Assembly (NCBI GenBank): GCA_030612485.1
Contig: JAUWNS010000004.1
Coordinates: 1-33,699, forward strand
Reading direction: 5' to 3'
DNA from: Candidatus Bipolaricaulota bacterium
GTDB taxonomy: Bacteria; Bipolaricaulota; Bipolaricaulia; UBA7950; UBA9294
Length of the DNA: 33,699 nt
Under the pieces are notes generated by a model. It saw nothing but the letters and a program-made list of their open reading frames with translations, ran no database searches and was not told where the DNA came from. Of this stretch, positions 1 through 8,076 are shown in pieces (position 1 is the stretch's first letter; every line of letters begins with the position of its first letter). Made by a program: the position numbers and the translations under genes.

Positions 1-269
1 GTATGTGATTGTTGGACCAGCGTGTCTTTGCCAGTGGCCATTGAATAAGGTGTCATTATTACCCGTCTGCCGAATAATAATACGCTTAGGATGCCCACTC
101 CCGCAAGATCGAGATCGGCGCCAGAGATCCTCAATACATAGTGTACCTCTTTGAAACCATGCGCCGAACGAGCTAGTATCGTAAATAGTGGTTAAAAGAA
201 ACTGTTATGCTTTCAATCCAGCTCCACGCTCTGGGCTTACAAGCAGAATGATGAGCAAAGGACAATTGA
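1..269. other. Upstream intergenic region of the type III RM operon
   Basis: No gene is supported here. One plus-strand frame is open from base 2 to about base 163, but its translation shows no recognisable motif, so it could be either the tail of an upstream gene or chance. The only useful signal is a promoter-like pair at 151-179, listed separately. A purine-rich Shine-Dalgarno-like stretch (AAAGGA) lies about 8 bases before the mod start codon. Confidence 0.5.
151..179 (+). promoter_or_regulatory. Candidate promoter for the mod-kilAN-res operon
   Basis: TTGAAA at 151-156 and TAGTAT at 174-179 are separated by 17 bases, the preferred sigma70 spacing. Transcription would start near 186 and leave a leader of about 84 bases before the mod ATG at 270. 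It is the best match in the gene-free region before the operon. It is a prediction from sequence only. Confidence 0.4.
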
Positions 270-2396
270 ATGGCGAGACTGACTGAGCAGGAACAGCAAG
301 AGATTATCCGCTATATCGAAGCAAATAAACCCCTGCCGGATAAATACCGCTTTCTGCTGTTCGAGGAGAAACGCGAGGTGGAACTCGTCTGGAATGGCAA
401 GACCAGCGAGGTATGCAATATTGTTCTCCCGTTTCAAGTGATCGAGCAGGTGGATGAGCCGCGGGCTGAAAAGCCAGAGGACACCCAAGCCCAGATGTCC
501 CTTTTTGACGAGCGCGGGCGGCAGCTCAAAGGCTGGACGAATAAACTCATTTGGGGCGACAACAAGCTGATTCTCTCGTCACTGAAGAACGGACCACTCC
601 GGGAGAAGATCGAGGCCCAGGGCGGACTGAAACTGATCTACATCGATCCCCCATTTGATGTGGGGGCGGATTTCTCGATGGATATCGAGATCCCGTCCTC
701 CGACGGGACCTCTGGCACCTTCACCAAGAATCCCAATATCCTTGAAGAAATCGCCTACCGCGATACCTGGGGCAAGAGCGCGGATTCCTTCATTGCCATG
801 ATCTACGAACGGCTGGTGCTGATGCGGGATCTGCTGGCCGATGGTGGCAGTATTTACGTGCATTGTGATTGGCGGGTGAGTAGTTATATTCGATTAGCGA
901 TGGATGAAATTTTTGGTACTGAGAATTTCCAAAATGAGGTTGTTGTTCATTACACGGCTGTTGGGCTGAAAGCAAAGTCAAAGAAATTTCATCAAAACAC
1001 TGAGACGGTTTATTACTTTGCCAAGAATAAGGGCTCTCATATTTGGAATGAGGTATATGAGCCAATTAAAGACCCTTCAAAATACAGAACTGCCAGCAAG
1101 CACGTATGGAACCCGGAAACCGGCAAGGCTGAACGTCAAAGGGACGAAGATGGGAATATTCAATACTTTGAAGTTAACGAATATAAGGCAGACAATTTCA
1201 TTGAACTTCCAGCATTGCGAGGGGATAAGAAAGTTGGTTATCCGACCCAGAAGCATGAGGATTTGCTCGAACGCATCATCAAGGTATCCAGCAACGAAGG
1301 CGACCTGATCGCCGACTTCTTCTGCGGTTCGGGTACGCTCGCAGCGGTGGCGGAAAAGCTGGGCCGCAAGTGGATCGTCTGCGACCTGGGCAAGTTCGCC
1401 GTACATACCACCCGCAAGCGAATGATCGGCGTGCAGCGTAAGCTCAAGGAGGATGGCAAGGACTACCGCGCCTTTGAAATCCTCAATCTGGGCAAGTACG
1501 AGCGGCAGCACTATATCGGCGTTAACCCGAACCTGCGCGAGGAAGAACAGCGGAAGCAGATCGAAGAGAAGGAGACCGCATTCCTCGACCTGATCCTGCA
1601 CGCCTATCGTGCGGAGAAGACCGAAGGGTTTGGAACCTTCCACGGGAAGAAGGCAGGGCGGTTGATTGCCATCGGGCCGGTGAACCTGCCGGTGACTCGG
1701 CTTTTCGTCGAGGAAGTCATCCTGGAATGCCGCAAGAAGCACATAACGAGAGTAGACATCCTGGGCTTTGAATTCGAGATGGGACTGTTCCCGAACGTGC
1801 TGGACGAGGCGCGCGCCAAGGGGATCGACATCGCGCCGAAGTACATCCCGGCCGAGGTGTTTGATAAGCGGGCAGTGGAGAAGAACCAGGTGGTGTTCCA
1901 TGATGTTTCATTCATCGAGGTCAAGCCGCATGTGAAGAAGAACAGCGCGGCAGTGGAGTTGACCGATTTTTCGGTGTTCTATTCGCAGGACTCGATCGCC
2001 AACGCCGAGGCCACTATCAAGAATAAGCGCAGCCGCGTAGTGGTGGAGAAAGGGCAGATCGTAAAGGTAAGCAAGGATAAAAACGGCATCGTGAGCCGTG
2101 AGGTGCTCACGAAGAACTGGACTGACTGGATTGATTACTGGGCGGTGGATTTCGATTTCGAGAGCAAGCGCGAGATCATCCGCGTCAAGAACGAAGACAC
2201 CGGCGAGTGGGAAGAGCGCTGGACCGGTGAGTACATCTTCGAGAACGAGTGGCAATCCTTCCGGACGAAGAAAGACCGGTCGCTGGAACTGAAGAGCGTC
2301 TTCCACAAATGTGCATCAGGACGCCGAAAGATTGCGGTCAAGGTAGTGGATATCTTCGGCACCGACACGATGACGATCGTGGAGGTAACGGTATGA
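270..2396 (+). CDS. mod: Type III restriction-modification DNA methyltransferase (Mod)
   Basis: This 708-aa protein is the modification and recognition subunit of a type III RM system, transferring methyl groups from S-adenosylmethionine to DNA, most likely N6-adenine. The catalytic motif DPPF is at residues 126-129 and the AdoMet-binding FFCGSGT motif at 350-356. Motif IV before motif I is the beta-class order typical of Mod subunits. The region between them is the target recognition domain. It is AT-rich (about 35-40% GC on most lines from 901 to 1200) against 55-65% in the flanks, suggesting recognition-domain exchange. AAAGGA precedes the ATG. The TGA stop overlaps the next gene's ATG (ATGA at 2393-2396), so the operon is probably translationally coupled. 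The methylase assignment is firm; the target sequence cannot be read from the sequence. Confidence 0.95.
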   Translation: MARLTEQEQQEIIRYIEANKPLPDKYRFLLFEEKREVELVWNGKTSEVCNIVLPFQVIEQVDEPRAEKPEDTQAQMSLFDERGRQLKGWTNKLIWGDNKLILSSLKNGPLREKIEAQGGLKLIYIDPPFDVGADFSMDIEIPSSDGTSGTFTKNPNILEEIAYRDTWGKSADSFIAMIYERLVLMRDLLADGGSIYVHCDWRVSSYIRLAMDEIFGTENFQNEVVVHYTAVGLKAKSKKFHQNTETVYYFAKNKGSHIWNEVYEPIKDPSKYRTASKHVWNPETGKAERQRDEDGNIQYFEVNEYKADNFIELPALRGDKKVGYPTQKHEDLLERIIKVSSNEGDLIADFFCGSGTLAAVAEKLGRKWIVCDLGKFAVHTTRKRMIGVQRKLKEDGKDYRAFEILNLGKYERQHYIGVNPNLREEEQRKQIEEKETAFLDLILHAYRAEKTEGFGTFHGKKAGRLIAIGPVNLPVTRLFVEEVILECRKKHITRVDILGFEFEMGLFPNVLDEARAKGIDIAPKYIPAEVFDKRAVEKNQVVFHDVSFIEVKPHVKKNSAAVELTDFSVFYSQDSIANAEATIKNKRSRVVVEKGQIVKVSKDKNGIVSREVLTKNWTDWIDYWAVDFDFESKREIIRVKNEDTGEWEERWTGEYIFENEWQSFRTKKDRSLELKSVFHKCASGRRKIAVKVVDIFGTDTMTIVEVTV

Positions 2397-3226
2397 GCAA
2401 GAAAACACGTTCAATTAGTGTGCTGGATTCGACGATTGGCATTCAAACTATTGATGAGACAGACTTCATAAGCCTTACAGACATCGCCCGTCACCGGAAC
2501 CAGCAACACTCTGATGACCTGATCCGAAACTGGCTGCGCAACCGTAATACAATTGAGTTTCTGGGTATCTGGGAGCGACTCAACAACCCGGATTTTAAAC
2601 CCGTCGAATTCGACGGGTTTAGAAAACAAGCCGGCCTGAATAGCTTCACCCTCACCCCGAAACAATGGATCGGGCGCACTGGTGCCATTGGCATCGTTTC
2701 CAAACCAGGGCGCTACGGCGGCACATTTGCGCACAAGGACATCGCTTTCGAATTCGCGGCCTGGATATCGGTCGAGTTCAAACTCTACCTTATCAAAGAG
2801 TTCCAACGGCTTAAAGAAGTAGAACAAGCACAATTAGGATGGGACATCAAACGCAATTTGGTGAAGATTAACTACCGTATTCACACCGATGCCATTAAGG
2901 AAAATCTGATTCCCCAGCAAGTGACGAAAGCACAGATCAACGGCATTTACGCCAGTGAAGCTGATGTTCTGAATGTGGCGTTGTTTGGGATGACTGCTAA
3001 AGAGTGGCGTGAGAACAACCGTGGCAAGAAAGGCAATATCAGGGATTACGCCAATGTCTCCCAACTGGTCTGTCTCTCCAATCTGGAAAACCTTAATGCG
3101 TTCTTTATTAATGAAGGCATGAACCAAAAAGACCGTCTGATGCAGCTGAACGCCATTGCTATCCATCAGATGAGACTTCTGACTGATGACACAAGTATCA
3201 AGCAACTTGCAGCGGGAGACGAATAG
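2393..3226 (+). CDS. KilA-N domain protein embedded in the type III RM operon
   Basis: This is a 277-aa protein. The open frame extends upstream to 2249 inside mod, but the ATG at 2393 is preceded by GGAGGT and overlaps the mod stop as ATGA, so it is the chosen start. The N-terminal half carries KilA-N family signatures: a DFISLTDIA segment near residue 22, an IRNWLRNRNTIEFLG stretch, and the GRYGGTFAHKDIAFEFA block with a following FKLYLIKEFQRLKE helix. KilA-N is a DNA-binding domain of large DNA viruses and phages that also occurs in bacterial chromosomes. The C-terminal half is unassigned. The gene overlaps res by one base. A regulatory or accessory role in restriction is inferred only from its place between mod and res; it might also be a passenger of phage origin. 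Confidence 0.85.
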   Translation: MSKKTRSISVLDSTIGIQTIDETDFISLTDIARHRNQQHSDDLIRNWLRNRNTIEFLGIWERLNNPDFKPVEFDGFRKQAGLNSFTLTPKQWIGRTGAIGIVSKPGRYGGTFAHKDIAFEFAAWISVEFKLYLIKEFQRLKEVEQAQLGWDIKRNLVKINYRIHTDAIKENLIPQQVTKAQINGIYASEADVLNVALFGMTAKEWRENNRGKKGNIRDYANVSQLVCLSNLENLNAFFINEGMNQKDRLMQLNAIAIHQMRLLTDDTSIKQLAAGDE

Positions 3227-5910
3227 TGGCCTTACATGCAGATTTTCCCGATTCGCCGTACGCCATTCTCGATCCTGGCATTCGTTGGTTCCCTGCTGAT
3301 GAAGTCTTGCGCGAAACGAGCATGGAAAAGCTCATGCCGCCGTTGGTATCACAACTGCGCAGGAGAGTGAAGGAGTTCCGGAACGGCGGCTATGTCGGTG
3401 CGACTGCCACCAGCAAGAGCCTACTCAACTGGTGGTTTAATACTCCGCATATGTTGGAGCAATCTGACGGAACCATGACTCAGTTTCAGTACTATTTCGC
3501 TCAGCGCGAAGCATTGGAAACGATCGTTTACCTGTACGACGTTGTGGGCGTTCAAGATAAATACGATCTGATGCGCTTCGACGCAAGTGGCCTGGTATCG
3601 GCAAGTATGTTCGACGAGACATGGCGGCGCTTTGTAGTCAAGATGGCCACCGGAAGCGGAAAGACCAAGGTCCTCAGCCTTGCGCTGGCGTGGAGTTTCT
3701 TCCACAAACTCTACGAGCCCGACTCCCAACTGGCACGCAACTTCCTGGTCATCACGCCCAACATCATCGTGCTCGATCGTATCTATCGAGACTTTCAAGG
3801 ACTCCGGACCTTCTACAAGGATCCGGTGCTTCCTGATAATGGGGTAGACGGCCGCAACTGGCGTGATGATTTTCAACTCACCCTGCACAAGCAAGACGAG
3901 GTCACCATCACCAGGCCCACCGGAAACATCTTCCTGACCAATATCCACCGCGTCTATGCCGGAAACGATATCCCCCCTTCACCGAACGATGAAAACACCA
4001 TGGACTATTTCCTGGGCAAGCGGCCCACCGGGGTCACTACAGATTCGAAGGTGGATTTGGGTATGATCGTACGCGATATCGACGAGCTAATGGTCCTGAA
4101 TGACGAGGCACACCACATCCATGATCCACGCATGGCCTGGTTCAAATCCATCGAAGACATCCACAATAGGTTGTTGCAAAAGGGTGGTGCTCTGAGCTTG
4201 CAGATCGATGTAACCGCCACGCCGAAACACAACAACGGAGCCATCTTTGTGCAGACGGTCGCTGATTACCCATTGGTAGAAGCGATATCGCAAAACGTGG
4301 TCAAACACCCCGTCCTACCAGATGCTGCCAGCCGCGCAAAACTGAACGAGCGCCAGAGCGCTAAGTACACTGAGAAATACGCCGACTACATTGATCTCGG
4401 TGTCATTGAGTGGCGCAAGGCCTACGCTGAGCATGAAAAGATGGGTAAGAAAGCGATCCTATTTGTAATGACCGATGACACACGCAACTGCGATGACGTC
4501 GCCCAATACCTCGAAAAACGCTATCCCGATTTAGAGAACTCCGTCCTGGTCATTCACACAAAGAATAACGGTGAGATTTCAGAGGCGCAGTCAGGCAAAG
4601 CCAAAGACGTACTGGAATCCTTACGCAAAGAGGCCAATGAGATTGATGACGACAACAATCCCTATAAGGCCATCATCTCCGTGATGATGCTCAAGGAAGG
4701 GTGGGACGTGCGCAACGTTACCACCATCGTCGGACTGCGCGCCTACTCCGCCAAGAGCAACATTCTCCCGGAACAAACATTGGGCCGTGGACTTCGCAAG
4801 ATGTACCCCGGCGGCACAGAGGAATACGTTAGCGTAATCGGCACGAATGCCTTTATGGAATTCGTCGAATCTATCCAAGCCGAAGGCGTGGTCCTGGAAC
4901 GTAAGGCTATGGGTGAGGGAACTGCTCTCAAAACGCTGGTAGTGGAAGTTGACAGAGAAAATGAGAAGAAAGACCTTGATGCGCTGGACATTGAAATTCC
5001 TGTCCTCACGCCCCGCATCTATCGAGAATACAAGAATCTCAATGACCTGAACATAGCTGCTTTGGGGCATCAACACGTTCCTTACCTGCAATTCAGTGAG
5101 GAAGAACAACGAGAGATCGTCTTCAAGGACATCACCACCGGCAAAATCACCCATACCACGATCCTCGACACGGCCGGTGTCGCCGATTACCACAGCGTGA
5201 TTGGCTACTTTGCACGAACCATCATGAAGGAACTGCGACTGGTCAGCGGCTACGACGTTCTCTATGGCAAAGTCAAGGCATTCGTAAGGGACGAGCTGTT
5301 TGACCGTCCGGTAAACCTTGAAAGCCCCAACACCCTGCGCAATCTGTCCGAACTGCCCGCAACAAAGATGCTGATCGATTCATTCAAGAAGGCAATCAAC
5401 GCCCTCACCGTGCAAGATAAGGGCAACGCCGAAATCCGCGACACTATCAAGCTCCGGCAGACCCGCCCCTTTGTCGCCAAAGACCAAGGCTACCTGGTCC
5501 CGAAGAAAAGCGTCTTCAACCGGATCATTGGTGACAGCCAGCTGGAACTCCGTTTTGCCGATTTCCTCGAAGATTGCTCAGACGTACTGTCATACACAAA
5601 GAACTATCTGGCCGTGCATTTCAAGCTCGATTACGTGAATTCCGATGGCGACATTTCTAACTACTATCCTGACTTTTTCGTCAAGCTGCCGGACAAGCGG
5701 ATTGTTATTGTCGAGACCAAGGGCCGGGAGAACCTCGACGTGCCTCTGAAAATGGCCCGGTTACGACAATGGTGCGAGGACATCAACGGGATGCGGTCGG
5801 GTGTAGCATATGATTTTGTGTATGTGGATGAGGAAAGCTTCGAAAAATATGAACCGAAGTCATTTGCCGGTTTGCTGGCCAGTTTTCGAGAATACAAAGA
5901 GGAAACATAA
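3226..5910 (+). CDS. res: Type III restriction endonuclease, Res helicase/nuclease subunit
   Basis: This 894-aa protein is the translocating and cleaving subunit that acts with Mod. It is a superfamily 2 helicase: the Walker A motif ATGSGKT is at residues 141-147 and the DEAHH box starts at residue 293. C-terminal helicase motifs follow, including a QTLGRGLRKMYPGG segment. A PD-(D/E)XK nuclease lies near the C terminus, with Asp816 in YYPDFF and Glu830/Lys832 in VETKG. The start is GTG at 3226, sharing one base with the TAG of the KilA-N gene, and a GGGAGA sequence lies upstream. Length and domain order are normal for Res and all catalytic motifs are intact, so the system is probably functional. 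Confidence 0.95.
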   Translation: MALHADFPDSPYAILDPGIRWFPADEVLRETSMEKLMPPLVSQLRRRVKEFRNGGYVGATATSKSLLNWWFNTPHMLEQSDGTMTQFQYYFAQREALETIVYLYDVVGVQDKYDLMRFDASGLVSASMFDETWRRFVVKMATGSGKTKVLSLALAWSFFHKLYEPDSQLARNFLVITPNIIVLDRIYRDFQGLRTFYKDPVLPDNGVDGRNWRDDFQLTLHKQDEVTITRPTGNIFLTNIHRVYAGNDIPPSPNDENTMDYFLGKRPTGVTTDSKVDLGMIVRDIDELMVLNDEAHHIHDPRMAWFKSIEDIHNRLLQKGGALSLQIDVTATPKHNNGAIFVQTVADYPLVEAISQNVVKHPVLPDAASRAKLNERQSAKYTEKYADYIDLGVIEWRKAYAEHEKMGKKAILFVMTDDTRNCDDVAQYLEKRYPDLENSVLVIHTKNNGEISEAQSGKAKDVLESLRKEANEIDDDNNPYKAIISVMMLKEGWDVRNVTTIVGLRAYSAKSNILPEQTLGRGLRKMYPGGTEEYVSVIGTNAFMEFVESIQAEGVVLERKAMGEGTALKTLVVEVDRENEKKDLDALDIEIPVLTPRIYREYKNLNDLNIAALGHQHVPYLQFSEEEQREIVFKDITTGKITHTTILDTAGVADYHSVIGYFARTIMKELRLVSGYDVLYGKVKAFVRDELFDRPVNLESPNTLRNLSELPATKMLIDSFKKAINALTVQDKGNAEIRDTIKLRQTRPFVAKDQGYLVPKKSVFNRIIGDSQLELRFADFLEDCSDVLSYTKNYLAVHFKLDYVNSDGDISNYYPDFFVKLPDKRIVIVETKGRENLDVPLKMARLRQWCEDINGMRSGVAYDFVYVDEESFEKYEPKSFAGLLASFREYKEET

Positions 5911-6212
5911 CAAAGCGATCCACTGAGAAGGCGCCGACCTTGCACTCACCGCAACATGGCCGTGCAAGAACGGTAATCCTTGCTAACTTGCACCAGCAAG
6001 ACAAGTTTCTGCAAGCTAGATGAGCGTCCTTAGTGTATTCGCTGAGAGCTTTTTTCAAGCGACAGGGTGTACCCTCCCCCTTCACGCGCCAGTATACATG
6101 AACCACCAGCGAGGCTTTGCACGCATCAGGAGAAAGGGTATGATACATTGGTGTCACGCTATTGGAGCAGTACGAGGTAGGATACCTTACAGTAACAAGG
6201 AAGGAGGCAGAA
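5911..6212. other. Intergenic region with a cluster of CTTGCA repeats
   Basis: No gene is supported in these 302 bases. Between 5939 and about 6017 there is a dense cluster of direct and inverted repeats built on CTTGCA: CTTGCAC at 5939, its complement GTGCAAG at 5962, CTTGCAC again at 5987, and a CTTGCT/AGCAAG stem at 5979-6000. These could fold in RNA and end the res transcript, although no T-run follows. A short palindrome AGGGTGTACCCT lies at 6064-6075. A promoter-like pair for the next gene is at 6116-6144. Confidence 0.5.
6116..6144 (+). promoter_or_regulatory. Candidate promoter for the TolB-like gene
   Basis: TTTGCA at 6116-6121 and TATGAT at 6139-6144 are spaced by 17 bases. Transcription would start near 6151, about 60 bases before the ATG. 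The -35 match is weak. Confidence 0.3.
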
Positions 6213-7100
6213 ATGAGAGCTGTGCTAATTTGGTGCCTGATCATAGTGAGCATGGTGGTCTGTTGTGGTCATACGCTCGCAACTACTGTTGACGGGGGAC
6301 GCATCGTTTGGGTATCTAGTGCAGGTGGTTGGCGACTCAACCTTTGGTCGGTCAACCCTGATGGTACCGAAAGAACTCAGCTCACCAGAACCTTTGCCCA
6401 AGCGCTTTTTCCGTCGATTTCACCAGATGCTACTAGAGTCGCTTTCGCATCGGCGGATACTGGCGTGTGGTACATCTATCTGATCAACATGGACGGAACA
6501 AATCTTGAACAGTTCACCGACTTCAGTAGCGCGGTACCGGACTGGTCACCAGATGGGAAGAGTCTTATATTCAACTCCGATCACGACGACGAACCCAAGG
6601 ATATCCCAGACTTGTGGGGAATGAACCTCGATGGTACCCACCTAGTGGAGTATGTTGACAGCCCTCCCACAATCGACTTCAACGGGCAATGGTCTCCTGA
6701 TGGTAAGAAGATCCTGTTCGTATCAAACCGTGACGGGGACGACAACCTCAACCTCTATGTGATGAACACCGACGGCTCGGACCTGAAGAGGCTAACTTCC
6801 CACCAAGCGGCCGACTACAATCCCCGTTGGTCCCCGAACGGCGAGAAGATTGCGTTTGTCTCAGACCGGGGCGGGAACCTGGACATCTACACCATGGATT
6901 CGGACGGCTCAAACATCGAACAGCTCACCGACTACTCAGGGTATGATGACTCTCCAGCCTGGTCACCGTCTGGAGATCGGATTGTCTTCGTCTCTGAGCG
7001 GGATGAACATAGAGATCTGTGGATCATCAATGCCGATGGCTCTAACCCGACGCAACTTACAGACGACGAAGCTGCCGATATCCATCCAGATTGGCGCTGA
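6213..7100 (+). CDS. Exported TolB-like beta-propeller (PD40 repeat) protein
   Basis: This 295-aa protein has an N-terminal hydrophobic stretch of about residues 4-20, probably a signal peptide, followed by six or so WD40-like PD40 repeats. Repeat hallmarks such as WSPDGK, WSPNGE and WSPSGD, each followed by a strand like KILFVSNRD, a D-L/I-Y/W strand and TDGS...LT, recur every 40-45 residues to the C terminus. The fold is that of the TolB propeller, but no TolB N-terminal domain is present and there are no tol/pal neighbours. It is therefore best called a periplasmic or extracellular propeller protein of unknown partner. The open frame begins at 6162, but the ATG at 6213 follows a strong AAGGAGG and begins the signal peptide. 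It appears to be a single-gene unit. Confidence 0.85.
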   Translation: MRAVLIWCLIIVSMVVCCGHTLATTVDGGRIVWVSSAGGWRLNLWSVNPDGTERTQLTRTFAQALFPSISPDATRVAFASADTGVWYIYLINMDGTNLEQFTDFSSAVPDWSPDGKSLIFNSDHDDEPKDIPDLWGMNLDGTHLVEYVDSPPTIDFNGQWSPDGKKILFVSNRDGDDNLNLYVMNTDGSDLKRLTSHQAADYNPRWSPNGEKIAFVSDRGGNLDIYTMDSDGSNIEQLTDYSGYDDSPAWSPSGDRIVFVSERDEHRDLWIINADGSNPTQLTDDEAADIHPDWR

Positions 7101-7115
7101 CGCGCAGTGAGATCA

Positions 7116-7150
7116 GTGAGCCTCCCCGCCTACAAGGCGGAGAGGTTCAC
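7116..7150 (+). terminator. Strong hairpin after the TolB-like gene, possible terminator
   Basis: Bases 7116-7130 and 7136-7150 can pair as a 15-bp stem with a 5-base TACAA loop, one G-U pair and one mismatch. It starts 15 bases after the propeller gene stop. No U-tract follows, so intrinsic termination is uncertain. Its right arm runs into the lamin-tail pseudogene, so it may instead mark the breakpoint of that fragment. Confidence 0.35.
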
Positions 7151-7324
7151 TCCGGTTCCATTGCCGCGGGCAGAGGAGGAGAACATACGACTTGTGGAGT
7201 CCCAGAAATGGACTTCTACTGGACCGGGCACAAAATCTGAAATCAAGATAAAGACGAGGCTTGGCTTTACGGTCCAGAGGGAGACTCGATCTACCGTTAC
7301 GTCTATCCCTCTCAATTAGGATGA
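7142..7324 (+). pseudogene. Decayed C-terminal lamin-tail domain fragment
   Basis: This stretch is a degenerate copy of the 3' end of the SNase/lamin-tail gene (aligning with about 9635-9814). Long near-identical runs include the 20-base tract TTCACTCCGGTTCCATTGCC and the segment encoding DFYWTGHKI. Reading from 7145, the frame matches the lamin-tail domain residue by residue, then meets TGA at 7238-7240 exactly where the intact gene has a Trp codon. After that it continues in the same frame (DEAWLYGPEGDSIYRYVY) to a natural stop at 7324. No start, SNase domain or signal peptide remains. Elsewhere in the window TGA works as a stop, so this is a nonsense mutation and not recoding. It is the remnant of a duplicated or once complete paralogue. 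Confidence 0.75.
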
Positions 7325-7403
7325 CAGCCCGTAGGAGTTGACTCTCACCGGTTGGTTTGGTATGGTCATCTCGGATAAATCTTTTATACCACCGGGAGGG
7401 AAT

Positions 7404-7772
7404 ATGACAGTAAAGAAGACGAAGAAGAGCAGATGGATGGTTTTCTCCCTCGTTCTGACGACCGTAGTGTTCGCCCTTGCGGGGTGCTTCTACATCGGGA
7501 ACGTCTCGCCACAAGCGAGCTTCACCGCCACCCAATCGAACGGAACGACTCCTCTTGCCGTCGATTTCGACGCCTCGGCTTCCTCCGATGCGGATGGGCT
7601 GATCACCTCTTACCTATGGGACTTTGGTGATACACAGACCGGTTCCGGGGTTCTCGTCAGCCACACGTTCACCGTACAGAGCGAATCCGAGGTATTCACC
7701 GTCATCCTGACGATCACCGACGATGACGGAGCCACCGATCAGGCAACAGGAAACATCTCCGTCAACCCATAG
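7404..7772 (+). CDS. PKD-domain lipoprotein
   Basis: This is a 122-aa secreted lipoprotein. The ATG at 7404 is preceded by GGGAGGG; the longer frame from 7338 has no comparable ribosome site. The N terminus has basic residues (KKTKKSR), a hydrophobic core and a lipobox ALAGC whose Cys at about residue 28 would be lipidated. The rest is one PKD (polycystic kidney disease) immunoglobulin-like domain, with the hallmark YLWDFGD segment and a C-terminal VTLTI-like strand ending in DDDGATDQATGNISV. PKD domains mediate surface protein or carbohydrate contacts. No enzymatic domain is attached, which is unusual because PKD domains usually accompany larger surface proteins. The partner is unknown. Confidence 0.8.
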   Translation: MTVKKTKKSRWMVFSLVLTTVVFALAGCFYIGNVSPQASFTATQSNGTTPLAVDFDASASSDADGLITSYLWDFGDTQTGSGVLVSHTFTVQSESEVFTVILTITDDDGATDQATGNISVNP

Positions 7773-8076
7773 GTTGTAGCCACCCATCTCATGTAAGGCA
7801 AAGTTCCTCTTCGGAAGAAAGGAGGGGATCTTCGTGTGAATCGGGGTCGGATCTTGCAATACAACACCAGCTTCTGCTGGAAACTCCTGAGGATCCTGCA
7901 GGGTAACACGTCCAAAAAACCGTCATGTCGCCCTGCATACAAAACGTAGACGCTCATCTACAATACGTAGGCAGTGATAGCGATGCTGAGAGTGTTGCTC
8001 GGTTCTAAGGCGCGTCTTGATCCCAGATCTGCCAAAATGCCGCTGTATCCGAGCAGGTATGAGAAAAGGAGAAAGC
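7773..8076. other. Intergenic region without a supported gene
   Basis: These 304 bases contain no convincing reading frame. A perfect 5-bp hairpin CCAGC-TTCT-GCTGG lies at 7867-7880 but lacks a U-tract. The only clear functional signal is the AAAAGGAGA ribosome site just before 8077. I could not pick a convincing promoter. Confidence 0.5.

Noticed and set aside
2..163. Open plus-strand frame at the window start as the tail of a gene
   Set aside because: The translation has no recognisable motif and the frame is too short to distinguish from chance.
1077..1901. Long minus-strand open frame (274 codons) inside mod
   Set aside because: It lies wholly within the well-supported mod gene, has no recognisable motif, and reads as the antisense shadow of GC-rich codons.
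2249..2392. N-terminal extension of the KilA-N protein into mod
   Set aside because: The extension is the other-frame reading of mod; the ATG at 2393 has GGAGGT and the standard ATGA overlap.
7107..7319. Plus-strand 70-codon frame between the TolB-like and PKD genes
   Set aside because: The translation has no family features. The real signal is in another frame, which matches the lamin-tail domain and is broken by a stop, so it was called a pseudogene.
7142..7324. TGA read as Trp (alternative genetic code)
   Set aside because: TGA ends many intact genes here, including mod, hsdM, ruvA and hsdS, often in ATGA overlaps, so recoding is not supported.
7867..7880. CCAGC-TTCT-GCTGG hairpin as a terminator
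   Set aside because: The stem is only 5 bp and no T-run follows; it is 95 bases after the preceding stop.
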